In this document: positions 23,157 through 34,606 of the stretch, piece after piece
Position numbering within the stretch: the stretch's first letter is position 1
Layout: the number at the start of each line of letters is the position of its first letter
NCBI RefSeq assembly: GCF_032854445.1
Contig: NC_088300.1
Span: 79,089,084-79,153,083 of the forward strand
Direction: 5' to 3'
Origin: Liolophura sinensis
Taxonomy: Eukaryota > Mollusca > Polyplacophora > Chitonida > Chitonidae
DNA: 64,000 bases
Position numbers and translations under genes: made by a program
The notes under the pieces: generated by a model
Databases searched by the model: none
What the model was told of the DNA's origin: nothing
What the model saw: only the letters and a program-made list of their open reading frames with translations

Positions 23157-23783
23157 AAATTGGAAATAGAGAAGGAAATCAATTAAAGAAGAAGACAGGG
23201 AAAACAATAAGAAGACCCATGGGACCAAAGAAACTTAACAACCAGGAAACGAAGACCAGAAACATGAAAGACATCATGACAATAGGACTATCTCTTGCTT
23301 CAACTAAGTGGATGAGGCCTGACATCCTTGCTCCTCATTTATACTTGTCGCACCTGTTACAGGCACAGGTTTCCAGTACGCTGGTTTTTCCTGGACGGCG
23401 TCCGGTATAAGTGGCGGGAGCTCCTTAACTCCACGCCACAGAGGAGGAAGCAAGAGAACAAAACTGTTAACCATTAAATAAAGGCACTACTGTTGTTTTC
23501 TCTCTGTGTAAATTTCTGTATAGGCAACTCATTGTAATTTTTTTTTAATGCAGATCTATGTATTTCTAATGTAAAGATAACGTTAATCTCTGTAAATAGC
23601 TTACTATTTATCCCCTTTCTGTTAAATGACCATGGCAGCATTTGAACCTATAGAATAAGCTGTAACATGCTACCACAAAGAGGTTAATCCCACTAATTGA
23701 CTCATGTACATATGTAAATAGTATACCAACGCACTGCTGTTATGTAACCAAAATATTCATGTGTTAAAAAAAAAAAAAAAAAA
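23157..23783 (+). mobile_element. 3' region and poly-A tail of the SGNH-ORF element
   Basis: Non-coding sequence after the SGNH frame. AATAAA occurs near 23476 and a run of 19 A at about 23765-23783 could mark the retroposed 3' end. The 5' limit of the element is not clear. Confidence 0.45.
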
Positions 23784-25404
23784 CACTTTTTTTGATTTGA
23801 TGGGCCACGATATCCGCCAGGAAAGTGGCCCTAAAACCAGTAAATAAACCAAAAATCATGTTAATGTGGAAACTCATTTTTGATCGGAAACACGTGGTAA
23901 GTCTGAACCATTGTAGGCCTACTGGTATATCCCATGCAGGCATATACAATATAGGCAAGTGTGAAGTGTTCTCTTCGAAAATATAGCCCCAGTCATCATC
24001 CAAAACATTGTGTACTGAATCGGGTGCTTCCCACTATATTTTATAAGACCTTATAAACGTTTTACCAGCTGACTCGTTTGAAAGCTGATGTATCCTGAAA
24101 TCAGCGTCAAAGCGTTGTACTCTCAGAACCTAGTGGTTACTGGTACATTTTGTCGATGAAGTCGTTGTGAAGGCCACCGCTTCGGATAGGGAACTTTCGC
24201 CTCGCCTGATGTCAGGAGACCCGAATGTTTGATAGGCTACATCTGTACACATGCCATACATTATATAAACCTACATTTGTGTATTTGTACACAAATGAAA
24301 TTATAGGCTATACATTACCGTACACTATTTTGTAAGTGGTTCAGCTAATCAGGGATTTATACAGGCTTGTTAGAATGTACGATTTTGACAGCCATCCAAG
24401 ATATAAAAGTCCATATTCATATCTAATTACCTGTTGGCTAGCAGTAACTGTATGTTACCTTATAGGCCTATACATATAACCTCAACGAGTGTTCCTTCTC
24501 AAGTTTTAGGTCGATTTTGATATATATCACCCTAAAAGTAGACCTATATACTTTAATTAATTGCACTTCCCTCTGTACTGAGATAACATCGACAAGAGGT
24601 AGTCCGCAAACTATTTAACCTGTGATGGGTGTTGCGTTCTGGGAGCTAATCAACGGTGGCCAAAGGGAAACAATCAGATTATTCACTGGTGCCATGGGGA
24701 GACAACTCTGCGATTTGCCGAACTCGTGTTCTTATTTCTGATTGGTCACCTTCACCCACGCGCGTATCTTAAATCATACCAAAGCAGAAGTCAGAAAGGG
24801 AAGACGTGCAACTGGAGCAGAAAACTTTATAATTGTACCTTTTGGTAAGAGCAAAGACACAATAATACTGTATGCACTGATGTACTTGGTCATCTACTTC
24901 TCAAATGAAATCCCATAAACTGCTATTTTGATGAAATTCAGTCTACTTTTCCTCATGGATTATCTGTTTAATGGAGTGCGGCTACAACAACAACATTTGT
25001 ATTCGTTCAGATCAAACGACCGCAATTTAACAGCGATGTGTATAAAGTCGCATGTCCCTTGGTGGGATTTTTCAGTTTTACTATGTATCCATAGCTTGAA
25101 GCATAATCAAAGGCGTCTGTTTTTTTTCTTTTCTGGAAATAGGAAGAGCCAATGAATTTAAATATTTGGAGAGAAAAACCACAAAAAGTCACATTTTCAC
25201 TCAGTTCAGCAGTCATGTAGGCCCTAAATAATTTTTTTAATTTGGTACAAGACATGATTGACAAAGTTTCCAGCTATCTGTAGTATTTGAAAAAAAAGTT
25301 ACTGTTGTTTACATGACAGCTTTGTCATGTACCAAGCATTTGGTTCCAGTCAAAATAAAGGCCTACATTGTTTGGTGTCTTGTTCACCTCACAGCTGAGT
25401 GTTT
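23784..25404. other. Intergenic; possible securin promoter and 5' non-coding exon
   Basis: Nothing coding is recognised. TGATTGG (inverted CCAAT, NF-Y type) at about 24738, followed by a GC-richer stretch ending CCTTTTG-GTAAGAG at about 24843, would suit a core promoter and short untranslated exon of the downstream cell-cycle gene. This is inference only; the first coding exon is at 27076. Confidence 0.25.
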
Positions 25405-25635
25405 AGTGTTCCAGCGTGGCACATTGGCTTATGAGCCTCTCACCAATGTGGTCGCTGTCAGTTTAAGTCCAGCTCATGCTGTTTTTCTCTCCAGTCATAC
25501 ATGTGAACGTCTGTCTGCCAGCAACCTGCGTATGGTCGTGAATTTCTTCCTATCTTAATGTTCTCTGCCTGTGTACAAGTGAAATATTCTTGCGCATTGT
25601 GGAAAACGGTCAAAAAAAGAAATAACTAAATATTT
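25405..25635 (+). mobile_element. Degraded bivalve-type SINE, nearly full length
   Basis: Shares with the complete copies CTCACCAATGTGGTCGCTGT, AGTCCAGCTCATGCTG, the CAGCAACCTGCGTATGGTCG block and GTGAAATATTCTTG. It is heavily mutated, so old. Confidence 0.75.
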
Positions 25636-25657
25636 GGTGCTTCCTTCAACCTTCAGA

Positions 25658-25732
25658 ATGCTAGCAGTAGTCATATTCATAGTTTTGAGCATCCCGGTTC
25701 GTTGCAAGGAGCAGGACTTAAATGACCTAGAG
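25658..25732 (+). other. Candidate signal-peptide exon of an unknown secreted product
   Basis: An ATG directly after an ACCTTCAG acceptor opens 25 codons that start MLAVVIFIVLSIPVRC and end in GAG followed by a GTAATG donor. The hydrophobic core followed by a polar, charged end looks like a secretory signal peptide. No partner exon is recognised downstream and the stretch is short, so chance is a real possibility. Confidence 0.22.
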
Positions 25733-26145
25733 GTAATGGGTGAATAGTTTAAAGTACTACAGTCAGGGCACTAAAACTATATTATTTGAAGACTCTTTGT
25801 TGGACAAATGTTTGTCCTTGTTCTGTAGTGTATCTGTAGGCTTGTTTCAGAGATGTTTGAAGTAGGCTTCCAGAAGTGTCTTTGCTATAATTCAACAAAA
25901 GAATGCTGACTTCACTGATCTCCATTAGAGCCATTGTCTGAAACAAAAATCAGTCATTTTAAGTACCACGTAAAATCTAACTTGTCACCCCATCTCACCC
26001 AATCACAATTTTGAACAATTACTTTTAGCATTGACTCAGATCCAGTTAGTCACCGCACCTCAGTACTGGATTGGACAGTGCTCCGTCAGTACTTTGTGAT
26101 GTTACATGTACATATACACCACTCCTTCCATTTGAAACAGCCTAA

Positions 26146-26370
26146 GGGGCCTCCGTGGTAGAGGTGGTTAGTGTGCCAGCACCGCGTACTGACCCTGGAA
26201 CCTTTCACCAATGCGGTCGCTGTGAGTTCAGCTCATGCTGGTTTCCTCTTTGGCCGTACATGGGATGGTCTGCCAGCAACCAGTGGATGAGCGTGGGTTC
26301 TCCCTGGAATCTACCCAGTTTCCTCCCACCATAATTTTGGAGCATCTCTGTTAATGGTTTCCTTCCCAGT
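26146..26370 (+). mobile_element. Degraded bivalve-type SINE with tRNA-like head
   Basis: Begins GGGGCCTCCGTGG like the complete copies and includes CACCAATGCGGTCGCTGTGA and TTTCCTCCCACCATAAT. The 3' tail is lost. Confidence 0.8.
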
Positions 26371-27075
26371 TTCTCTAGATCTGTTTTTAAAATTGTAGTG
26401 AATTAATAGATAGAGGAGAGAAGAAGTGCGTTGCATTGATGTGACCAATTGCTGAAGACCAGCTTGCAAGTAACTACCGTGGCAACCTGCACTGTATGCA
26501 TTACGACACCATAGTGGTTACAAGCATTACATGACCAAAACACAGACACTTAGTACTGCAAAGCGTGAATATCTTTCAAGGCGAAAGATTCAGAAAAGTT
26601 ATCCAGAAAAATTTGTTACGTTTTAACTTCAGGTCTATAGCTTGGAAAAATGTGACCTTGGGCCTCAGAAATCATTTTTAGTTGGTATTATCTTGTTCAC
26701 CCAGCCTGTTAATTACTGTCAGTCATGTGACTCCAACAACTTGGCTCCTGAGTAGAATCCTCACGGTCACATTCTTCTTCATTCTGGCCCAAGAAGTAAG
26801 TCTGGGAATTTATGGATAACTTGAAATGAGCTATTTAGGAATCTTTTGCATTGATAGATGTCTGTGCAGTGGTTTACATGTTGCTGCCATGTCCATGATG
26901 ATATGAAATAGGTTGATTTATGTAGATATACATTGCCAGTAGCTACATGTATTTCATCCTTAATATTTGACTGTCATAAATATTTATATATTTATATATA
27001 TTATAGCAATACCAGCACAAATTAACTCCTTGATGACTTCAGTTTGTATTTTCAAGGGTTTACTACCTAAACACA

Positions 27076-30000
27076 ATGGCCACCCCAGGATTCCAGGTGT
27101 ACCAAGACAAAGAAAATGTTTCATCAGTTGGTAACCTACCAAAAGCCCGAAATAGACATGGCATTGCACCAGGTAAGTCATCGGTGATCAGGCATTTGAG
27201 AAAGGCCATGTTGACAGTTTAGCATATGTTTATGAACTACAAGATCATATGTAAGGCACTGATTCATTCTGAGTGGTTTACATCTGGAGAAACCTGAAAA
27301 AAAAAACACCCTTGCCTGTGGCTGAATTAACTGCAAATTGCCATGCAAAATTATGAGAACATTTCGTTGTGACGCTTTAAGTTCAATAAACTGCCGTGCT
27401 AATCAGTGACATCTGCTGGAAATCCCCTGACTGTTCCTCACCTGGCCTCAAAATCACAAGTGGTTTAGACTTAAGTCAAAATTTCAAATCACTTTACGAT
27501 TGTTATTTCTTATGTAACTGGGTCAAAATTTTGCTTGACCACTTAAATTGAGGGTACACACATGAAAGCAATCATTTAACAAATTTCAGCTAAAGTGACA
27601 GAAGGGAACATACCAAGTTTAATGATTGAAATTTTGACGCAAGTGTAAGATTGCTTCACGATTCCAGGGCCAGAGAGTTTGTAGGTTCAATTCCAGCCTC
27701 AGTTAAATTTCAACACCAGGTACATATTGTAATTGTTTTCATAGCTTCTCCAACATCAAGCATTTATTTATACATGTATTGTTGCTCTTGTACATGCAAA
27801 TCTATTCTTGAACATGTTATTTTGTTATGTTCCGCTGTAAGTTGACTCAGTCCTGAGCCTTTCCATGACGGAAATGAAATATACAAATCTATGTGAATGA
27901 ACTTCTGTTTTGTGAACAGTGGCCAAGATATTTGGAGCAAGCAATGGAAGGAATGATTTGCGTACACCAGTCAGAAGGGCTCTTGGAAGTGTGAACAGAG
28001 AGCCACATGTTGCAACCCCTACCTTTCTACCTACTCTCAAAAATGACTTGGGTGGGGAATTCCGTAAGCCTGGTTTGAAGAGTTTTGGTCCAACACCCAT
28101 CAAGAGGCAGCCATTAGCCTCCAAACCAGCAGAAATATCACATCAGGTAATTCAAGTTCTACTTGATTGGATTGTTTGTTGCCTTTTCAGAGATAATGTG
28201 TATTTATGTTCACCTGTTTTACTGCATGTAGTTAATAATTAGACTCAGACCATATGAATTTAAACCTCTCCGGCCGTAAGTGGGAAGGTCTGCAGCAACC
28301 TGCGGATGGTCGTGGGTCCCCCGGGCTGTGCCCGGTTTCCACCCACCATAATGCTGGCCGCTGCCATATAAGTGAAATATTCTTGAGTACGGCGTAAAAC
28401 ACCAATCAAATAAATAAATAAATATAAATTTAAAAGTTACCTTTATGTGGTATGAAAGTGCATCTGTAAAATATAAATACATGCACATATGAATATTAAT
28501 CATACAGATCATGGCCAAGTGGTTAGCCTGCTAGTGCAGCATACTAACTCGGGAGCCTCTTACCAATGCTGTGGCTTCTCAAGTGCAGCGATCAAGCTCT
28601 GCAATTTGGGGGAAGGTCTCCAGCAACATATGGATGGTTGTGGGTTTGCTCAGTTTCCCATCATAAGGCCATACCAATTTAAATTGTTTTATGTACATTT
28701 TTAAAATTTTTGGTTTGTTTTTGCAGCTTTTTTGTTGATACCATACTTTGATATTTTAGAATGAACAGTTGGTGAAGAATCCTAAAATTAAGAACTCCTG
28801 TGTAGAAGTATGTAAGCCTAAGCCCAAACAGAAGTTGTTAATACGAGAGGATGTCAACCAGAAATCAAAGCAGAAGAAAACAGAGGGTAAGTTATACAAG
28901 TTAAGTTTAACTCTAGACCAGAATACATCTGTCCTTCCCACGGCACAGTAAGTGGGCTAGGACTGGTGTCTATATACCACTACACAAGAATACATGTCCT
29001 TTTCGCTGCACAGTAAGTCTGGATGAGGACTGGTGTTTATACCACTAGACAATAATACATCTGTCCTTGCCACCGCACGGTAAGCCTGGATGAGGACTGG
29101 TGCTTATACCACTACACAAGAATACATCTGTCCTTTTCGCTGCACAGTAAGTCTGGATGAGGACTGGTGTTTATACCACTAGACAATAATACATCTGTCC
29201 TTGCCACCGCACACTAAGCCTGGATGAGGACTGGTGCTTATACCACTACACAAGAATACATCTGTCCTTTTCGCTGCACAGTAAGTCTGGATGAGGACTA
29301 GTGTTTATACCACAAAACAATAATACATCTGTCCTTGCCACTGCGCAGCAAGTCTGAGCTAGGACTGATGTGTATACCACTAGACAAAAATGCATCTGTC
29401 CTTCCCACTGCACAGCCTGTTGCAGGACTGGTGTCTATATACCACTAGACAATCTTACATCTGTCCTTGCCACCGCACAGTAAGTCCGAGCTAGGACTGG
29501 TGTCTTTATACCACAAGGCAATAATACATCTGTCTTTGCCACCGCACAGTAAGTCTGAGCTAGGAGTGGTGTCTTCACACCAATAGACAATAATACATCT
29601 GTCCTTGCTACTGCACAGTAAGTCTGGATGAGTACTGGTGTTTATACCACTAGACAATAATACATCTGTCCTTGCCACTGCGCAGTAAGTCTGGATGAGG
29701 ACTGGTGTTTATACCAATAGACAGTAATACATCTGTCCTTGCCACTGCACATTAAGCCTGGATGAGGACTGGTGTTTATACCACTAGACAATAATACATC
29801 CGTCCTTTCCACTGCACAGTAAGTCGGGATGAGTACTGGTGTTTATACCACTGAACAATATTACATCTGTCCTTTCTGCTGAACAGTGAGTCTGGATGAG
29901 GACTGGTGTTTATACCACTAGACAATAATACATCTGTCCTTGCCACTGTGTGTCCGCTTCGGGACCGGTAGATCCAGGATCAATCCTTGATCGACTCACA

Positions 30001-32239
30001 CCTAAGACTTTAAAAGAGGAAGTTGTAACTTCCTGGCTTGGCGTTCAGCATAAAGGGGATAGTGCAACGACTTGTTGACCCGTATCAGTATAATGGCTCG
30101 GGCAGGGCGGCTTGCTTGCCTTCGGTAAGTCGTCTCAGTGAGGCAGCACTAAATAAAAGAGCGGTGGAAATCCGTCCTGCAACAAGGAGGCACATTACAC
30201 GTACATGCACCCTAATGATTCCTTCGTCGTCATATGACTGAAAAATTGTTGAGAACGACGTTAAACCCCAAGCACTCACTCACTCCTTGCCACTGTGCAG
30301 TAAGTCTGGATGAGGACTGGTGTTTATACCACTAGACAATAATACATCTGTCCTTGCTACTGCACACTAAGCCTGGATGAGGACTGGTGCTTATACCACC
30401 AGACAATGATACATCTGTCCTTGCCACTGCGCAGCAAGTCTGAGCTAGGACTGATGTCTATTCCACTAGGCAGTAATACATCTGTCCTTGCAACTGCAGT
30501 CAGCCTGGGCTAAGACTGTTGTCTATCCCAGTTAACAAGAATATATCCAAAATTTTTTTTAAAACTAACCTTAAATATAGTGTAAAAAGTAAATTAATCT
30601 TTAAGCACCAGATCAAGTGTTGATGTAGATTACATTTGACATCATGTAGATGCGTCTCAATGTTGTCCCTGTGCGTTGAAACCACCTGTCAGATACTGCA
30701 TGTCAACCTCAGGGTTGATAATGTCTCAAATGGCCATCACTGTATGACATCATCAGATCAAGACAGGTTGGCTGCAGGCAAAGTGGCCCAGCATGGAAAT
30801 TCCAAATTTTAAGTTGTATTCTTATTTCGGAGAGAGGTCAAAATTAGTCACTAAAAGTTCATACATGTAATACAGTTAACACTAATTTTTGTGTTTTTAC
30901 AGTTTTAAAAATCTTAATAATGTTCACCTTTGAATAGGATGTAAAAACAGTAATTTGTCATTCTTTATGCCTTTTCAGATGATATTGAGACAATGTTTAT
31001 AACCAAAAAAGGAGAAGGCAAGTAACTTTCGTCATGTTTAATGTTTGTAACTTACTTGGGTTTGGGGACAAATTCATATTTTTGTGTCTGCTTTAAATGA
31101 TATTGCTTAAAAGGCAATAAGGTAAGTAGAGTTCAAAATGTTTGGTCTTTCACTCGATTTAAGAGCTCCAAATAAAAAAGACCTCAAATCGAACCCCGAT
31201 CATCACAAAGATGACTTTATTTCTTGTAAATATTCATAATTTTACACAGTTAAATTTTGGTTAATTTTTTGTTCATTTTACATGGTTAAATTTGTTTTTT
31301 TTTTTTGGTTAATTTTTTGTTAAACATTTCCTAAGAGATATGACTTTTGTCAAGGTCATCAAACTGGAGAGCTTGAAATCTCAAACATTTTGAGGCCAGA
31401 CTGTGTCTTCCTTTGTAATGTCTTCAGATTTAGATTTACACTTCCTGTTGTCTTTCACAATGAACAAGTTGCCATTTCATTCCACATTGTTATAATTAAA
31501 TAAGTCATTTATTCCACTCTTTCCACTAAATGGCAGCAATATATAGCAATATCAGTAGGTAGTCTTCGGCCTTAATTATTCATTAATATATATCATCATT
31601 AGTGATCTGCCTGTACTTTGATTGGTAAAATGTGTCAATTTTAATGTTATCAGATGACTTTGAGGATATCTGGCCTAAGGAAGATCGCCCAAGCTCTTAC
31701 CTGGATGCCCTAATTAACTGGAGGCCACCATGTTTTGGTGACTGGGAAAGTGAGGAACAGAAAGATGATGAAGAGAGGAGAGTTTCAATACTTCAGGACA
31801 TGAAGGCCGTCAATGATTTAGTCTTCAGTCTAAACCCAGACACAGGTTGGAACATTTACAGATTGAAGTTTTCTTTAAATTCATCTAATTTTAAAGTTTT
31901 ACATTGTTAAGGGCCATTTTCACAAAACTTGATAAACCACTATTTTCTTATAAGAAATGTTGTCAGACATACACGAAAATATGGTGACAGGGAATTGTGA
32001 GAAAAATTATGAAAAATGTATTCACACAACCAGTATACTATGATAAAGTGTGATGATAAAAAGGGTTTTGGATTGATTGTCAGCGAGTGGAGGATGAAAC
32101 ACATTTAACCCCATTGTTTTCTGTTGTAGATGATGCAGAATTTGAAGTACCTCCGCTAGAGTTTCCTTCAGACATCGACAACATTTCTTTCTCGGATATA
32201 GCGGAACATATTGGTTCCCTTGTGCTGAAAGAGGACTGA
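27076..32239 (+). CDS. PTTG1: Securin (PTTG-family separase inhibitor), 6 coding exons
   Basis: Exons 27076-27172, 27920-28146, 28760-28886, 30979-31017, 31654-31845 and 32130-32239 join in phase to 792 nt (263 residues). Securin binds and inhibits separase until APC/C marks it for destruction, releasing cohesin cleavage at anaphase. Seen: an N-terminal KEN box (YQDKENV, residues 10-16), a destruction box RRALGSVN in exon 2 equivalent to the vertebrate R-K-A-L-G motif, a basic lysine-rich middle, then an acidic segment DDFEDIWPKED in the place of the separase-binding E-I-E-K-F-F-P region, and an acidic/proline C-terminus EVPPLEFPSDID. Intron 4 uses a GC donor (AAG-GCAAGT at 31018): a GT donor four bases downstream would break phase. 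Securins diverge fast, so the call rests on motif order, not on overall identity. Intron 3 holds a 67-bp minisatellite. Confidence 0.85.
28264..28425 (+). mobile_element. 5'-truncated bivalve-type SINE
   Basis: Well preserved 3' two thirds of the common SINE from CTCTCCGGCCGTAAGTGGGA to GGCGTAAAACACCAATCAAA and (TAAA)n, in securin intron 2. Confidence 0.88.
28505..28665 (+). mobile_element. Degraded SINE fragment
   Basis: Tracks the 5' half of the common SINE (GGCCAAGTGGTTAGCCTGCT, CTCTTACCAATGCTGTGGCT, GGTCTCCAGCAACATATGGA) with many changes and no tail. Confidence 0.65.
28920..30505 (+). repeat. 67-bp minisatellite in securin intron 3
   Basis: About 18 units of about 67 bp with core AATACATCTGTCCTTGCCAC, then GCACAGTAAGTCTGGATGAG and ACTGGTGTTTATACCACTAG. 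The ACAGTAAGT string of every unit resembles the real donor of this intron (ACAGAGG-GTAAGT at 28887), and the first unit starts about 62 bp after it. A SINE (29951-30284) splits the array. Confidence 0.9.
29951..30284 (+). mobile_element. SINE with (ACTC)n tail, 13-bp target duplication, inserted in the minisatellite
   Basis: Begins TGTCCGCTTCGGGACCGGTA, carries a B-box-like GATCAATCCTTGATCGACTC, and ends GTTGAGAACGACGTTAAACC then CACTCACTCACT. The direct repeat CCTTGCCACTGTG flanks it at 29938-29950 and 30285-30297, and is itself minisatellite sequence, proving insertion into an existing array. A 5'-truncated relative is at 59328-59496. Confidence 0.92.
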
Positions 32240-33260
32240 ATCAATTCTCTTGAAGTTACATTATGGACAACTTGACAAACGCAACAAGTGTGATTCCTTT
32301 CCTGTTCCAAGCCAAAACAATTTCTTCTGGCACAGGAAAAATATGTATTTTAAATATCACATCAGCGGAACCGTGACCTGGCTGGTGAAACATACTAATG
32401 TCCGTATTGGTATGAATCCTTTTGAAATGACCTGTGACAGGACACTCTTCATTTTCAAAGGTATAATAAAGTGAATGCCACTGTAAGACCAGTGTTCTGC
32501 TGGAAACTGTTTGCAGGACATATTAATTCACAGCAGAAAGCCTTCAGCTGTACATAGTGTAAAGTCTATGCAACATTGCTCACACTGGTTGTGAAGTCAC
32601 TTCTGGTATTCATATGGAGTTTTATAGTTTTACACACACAAAGTATTTGTAAACATGTATTGTAAGTAAAGTGTTGCTATGTTTATTAAAAAAATGAAAA
32701 AAAACCCAAGGAATTGTGACCTGCATTTCTGCATATAGGATTTACAACTGCCATTAAACGCGATTCCAGGTTGCTCACACCACGTCTTTTTGATGGGTTG
32801 ACAATTTTCATACAAAGCCTACTTGATGGTCTTTGCGAGCTATTCCTTCCATACAACAATGTATTTATCAGCAAATTGCGGTCTGCAGCTTTGTCTGTAT
32901 ATTTCACCTACTTGTAGGCTGGCCTGCGACAGAGTAACCGGTCTCCCCTGTTGCGTTGTATTTATCTATAAAGATAAATACGATGCCATTATTTGAGTAC
33001 AGATATAAACGAGGGCCAGTTTGTGGCGGCAGACTGCTAGGTTTTTTTTTTCTCTGGTGTTAGAACTTTTATGCTATCAGTAAGTTAATTTTTCACTTTA
33101 CATGTATTAGATGGCCAAATTTATGGTTGGAGTACATTGAAGACACACTAGGAAAACCCACCAGACATGCCAGAGCTTGCTGGACACCTCAGAGTAAACT
33201 TGCATCTAAACCTACAAAAACTGGATTCCCCTCAAAGCTGTATTGGGGAAGGGGTCCTGA
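32240..33260 (+). other. Securin 3' UTR and downstream intergenic sequence
   Basis: AATAAA at 32465-32470 is the likely polyadenylation signal, giving a 3' UTR of roughly 250 nt. Nothing is recognised from there to 33260. Confidence 0.55.
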
Positions 33261-33263
33261 CCA

Positions 33264-33710
33264 TAACAAGGGATGCACCTTGGAACGCGAGACTTATAAT
33301 ACCTAGTCATCTGAGGGTGACACCTTATAATACCTAGTCATCCGAGGGTGACACCTTATAATACCCAGTCTTCCGAGGGGTTACACCTTAGATTACCCAG
33401 TCAAGGAGGGTGACACCTTAGATTACCCAGTCAAGGAGGGTGACACCTTAGATTACCCAGTCATCCGAGGGTGACACCTTAGATTACCCAGTCAAGGAGG
33501 GTGACAGATTACCCAGTCAAGGAGGGTGACAGATTACCCAGTCAAGGAGGGTTACACCTTAGATTACCCAGTCAAGGAGGGTGACACCTTAGATTACCCA
33601 GTCAAGGAGGGTGACACCTTAGATTACCCAGTCATCCGAGGGTTACACCTTAGATTACCCAGTCAAAGAGGGTTACACCTTAGATTACCCAGTCAGGTAA
33701 CACAGGTCAA
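33264..33710. repeat. 30-bp minisatellite
   Basis: About 15 units with core TTAGATTACCCAGTCAAGGA and GGGTGACACC. Left units read TTATAATACCTAGTCATCCG, right units are uniform. Occasional 9-bp-short units occur (33480-33540). Confidence 0.92.
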
Positions 33711-33791
33711 ACTGCACAATCCGTGAGGTGGCTTTTTCATTTCAGTTCCATTTTGTAGCGTGTTCACTCCATGTTCTTGGTAGGTTTAATT

Positions 33792-33880
33792 ATTTGATTG
33801 TTGTTTTACACCATACCGATGCTCAAGAATTTTTGACGAATATGATAGAGGTTAGTTTTATGGGTTGAGGAAACCAGTGT
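33792..33880 (-). mobile_element. Old SINE remnant, minus orientation
   Basis: On the + strand TTATTTGATTGTTGTTTTAC followed by CCATACCGATGCTCAAGAAT matches the reversed 3' end of the common SINE; the remainder is too decayed to follow. Confidence 0.55.
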
Positions 33881-34197
33881 CTAGGGTAAACACCATATTA
33901 GTTGATTAAAAAATGGTCTATGACAATGCAAGACCATGTAAACAACATGAATGACCATGCAAACAACCCAAAAAAACCCACTTCTCATCAAAGCCACACA
34001 AACAATGACGCTAAATGGTGCATGTAAATGACCACAGGTACCCCTATGCTGAAAACCTCTTATGTCACAGAAGTGGCATAGAACACTATAATGCTGCATT
34101 CAGAAGCATTTAGAAGTTGGTGAGGAAATACACTAACAAGGAGTTCCTTATGGAAATACAACAAAGAAGATGTATAAGCTTACAAAAATCCTCCTTG

Positions 34198-34606
34198 GCA
34201 TGTTATAATGTTGCCTTGGAGTTCATCCTGACCAACTAGCGTGCTATAATGTTGCCTTGGAGTTCATCCTGACCAACTAGCGTGCTATAATGTTGCCTTG
34301 GAGTTCATCCTGACCAACTAGCGTGCTATAATGTTGCCTTGGAGTTCATCCTGACCAACTAGCGTGTTATAATGTTGCCTTGGAGTTCATCCTGACCAAC
34401 TAGCGTGCTATAATGTTGCCTTGGAGTTCATCCTGACCAACTAGCGTGTTATAATGTTGCCTTGGAGTTCATCCTGACCAACTAGCGTGCTATAATGTTG
34501 CCTTGGAGTTCATCCTGACCAACTAGCGTGCTATAATGTTGCCTTGGAGTTCATCCTGACCAACTAGCGTGCTATAATGTTGCCTTGGAGTTCATCCTGA
34601 CCAACT
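34198..34606. repeat. 41-bp minisatellite, 10 near-identical units
   Basis: Ten units with core ATGTTGCCTTGGAGTTCATC and CTGACCAACTAGCGTGCTAT, differing almost only by a C/T in GTGCTATAATG versus GTGTTATAATG. It is the most homogeneous array in the window, hence recently expanded or homogenised. Confidence 0.95.

Noticed and set aside
34198-34606. CRISPR-like array of evenly spaced repeats
   Set aside because: Units are contiguous with no unique spacers and the genome is eukaryotic.
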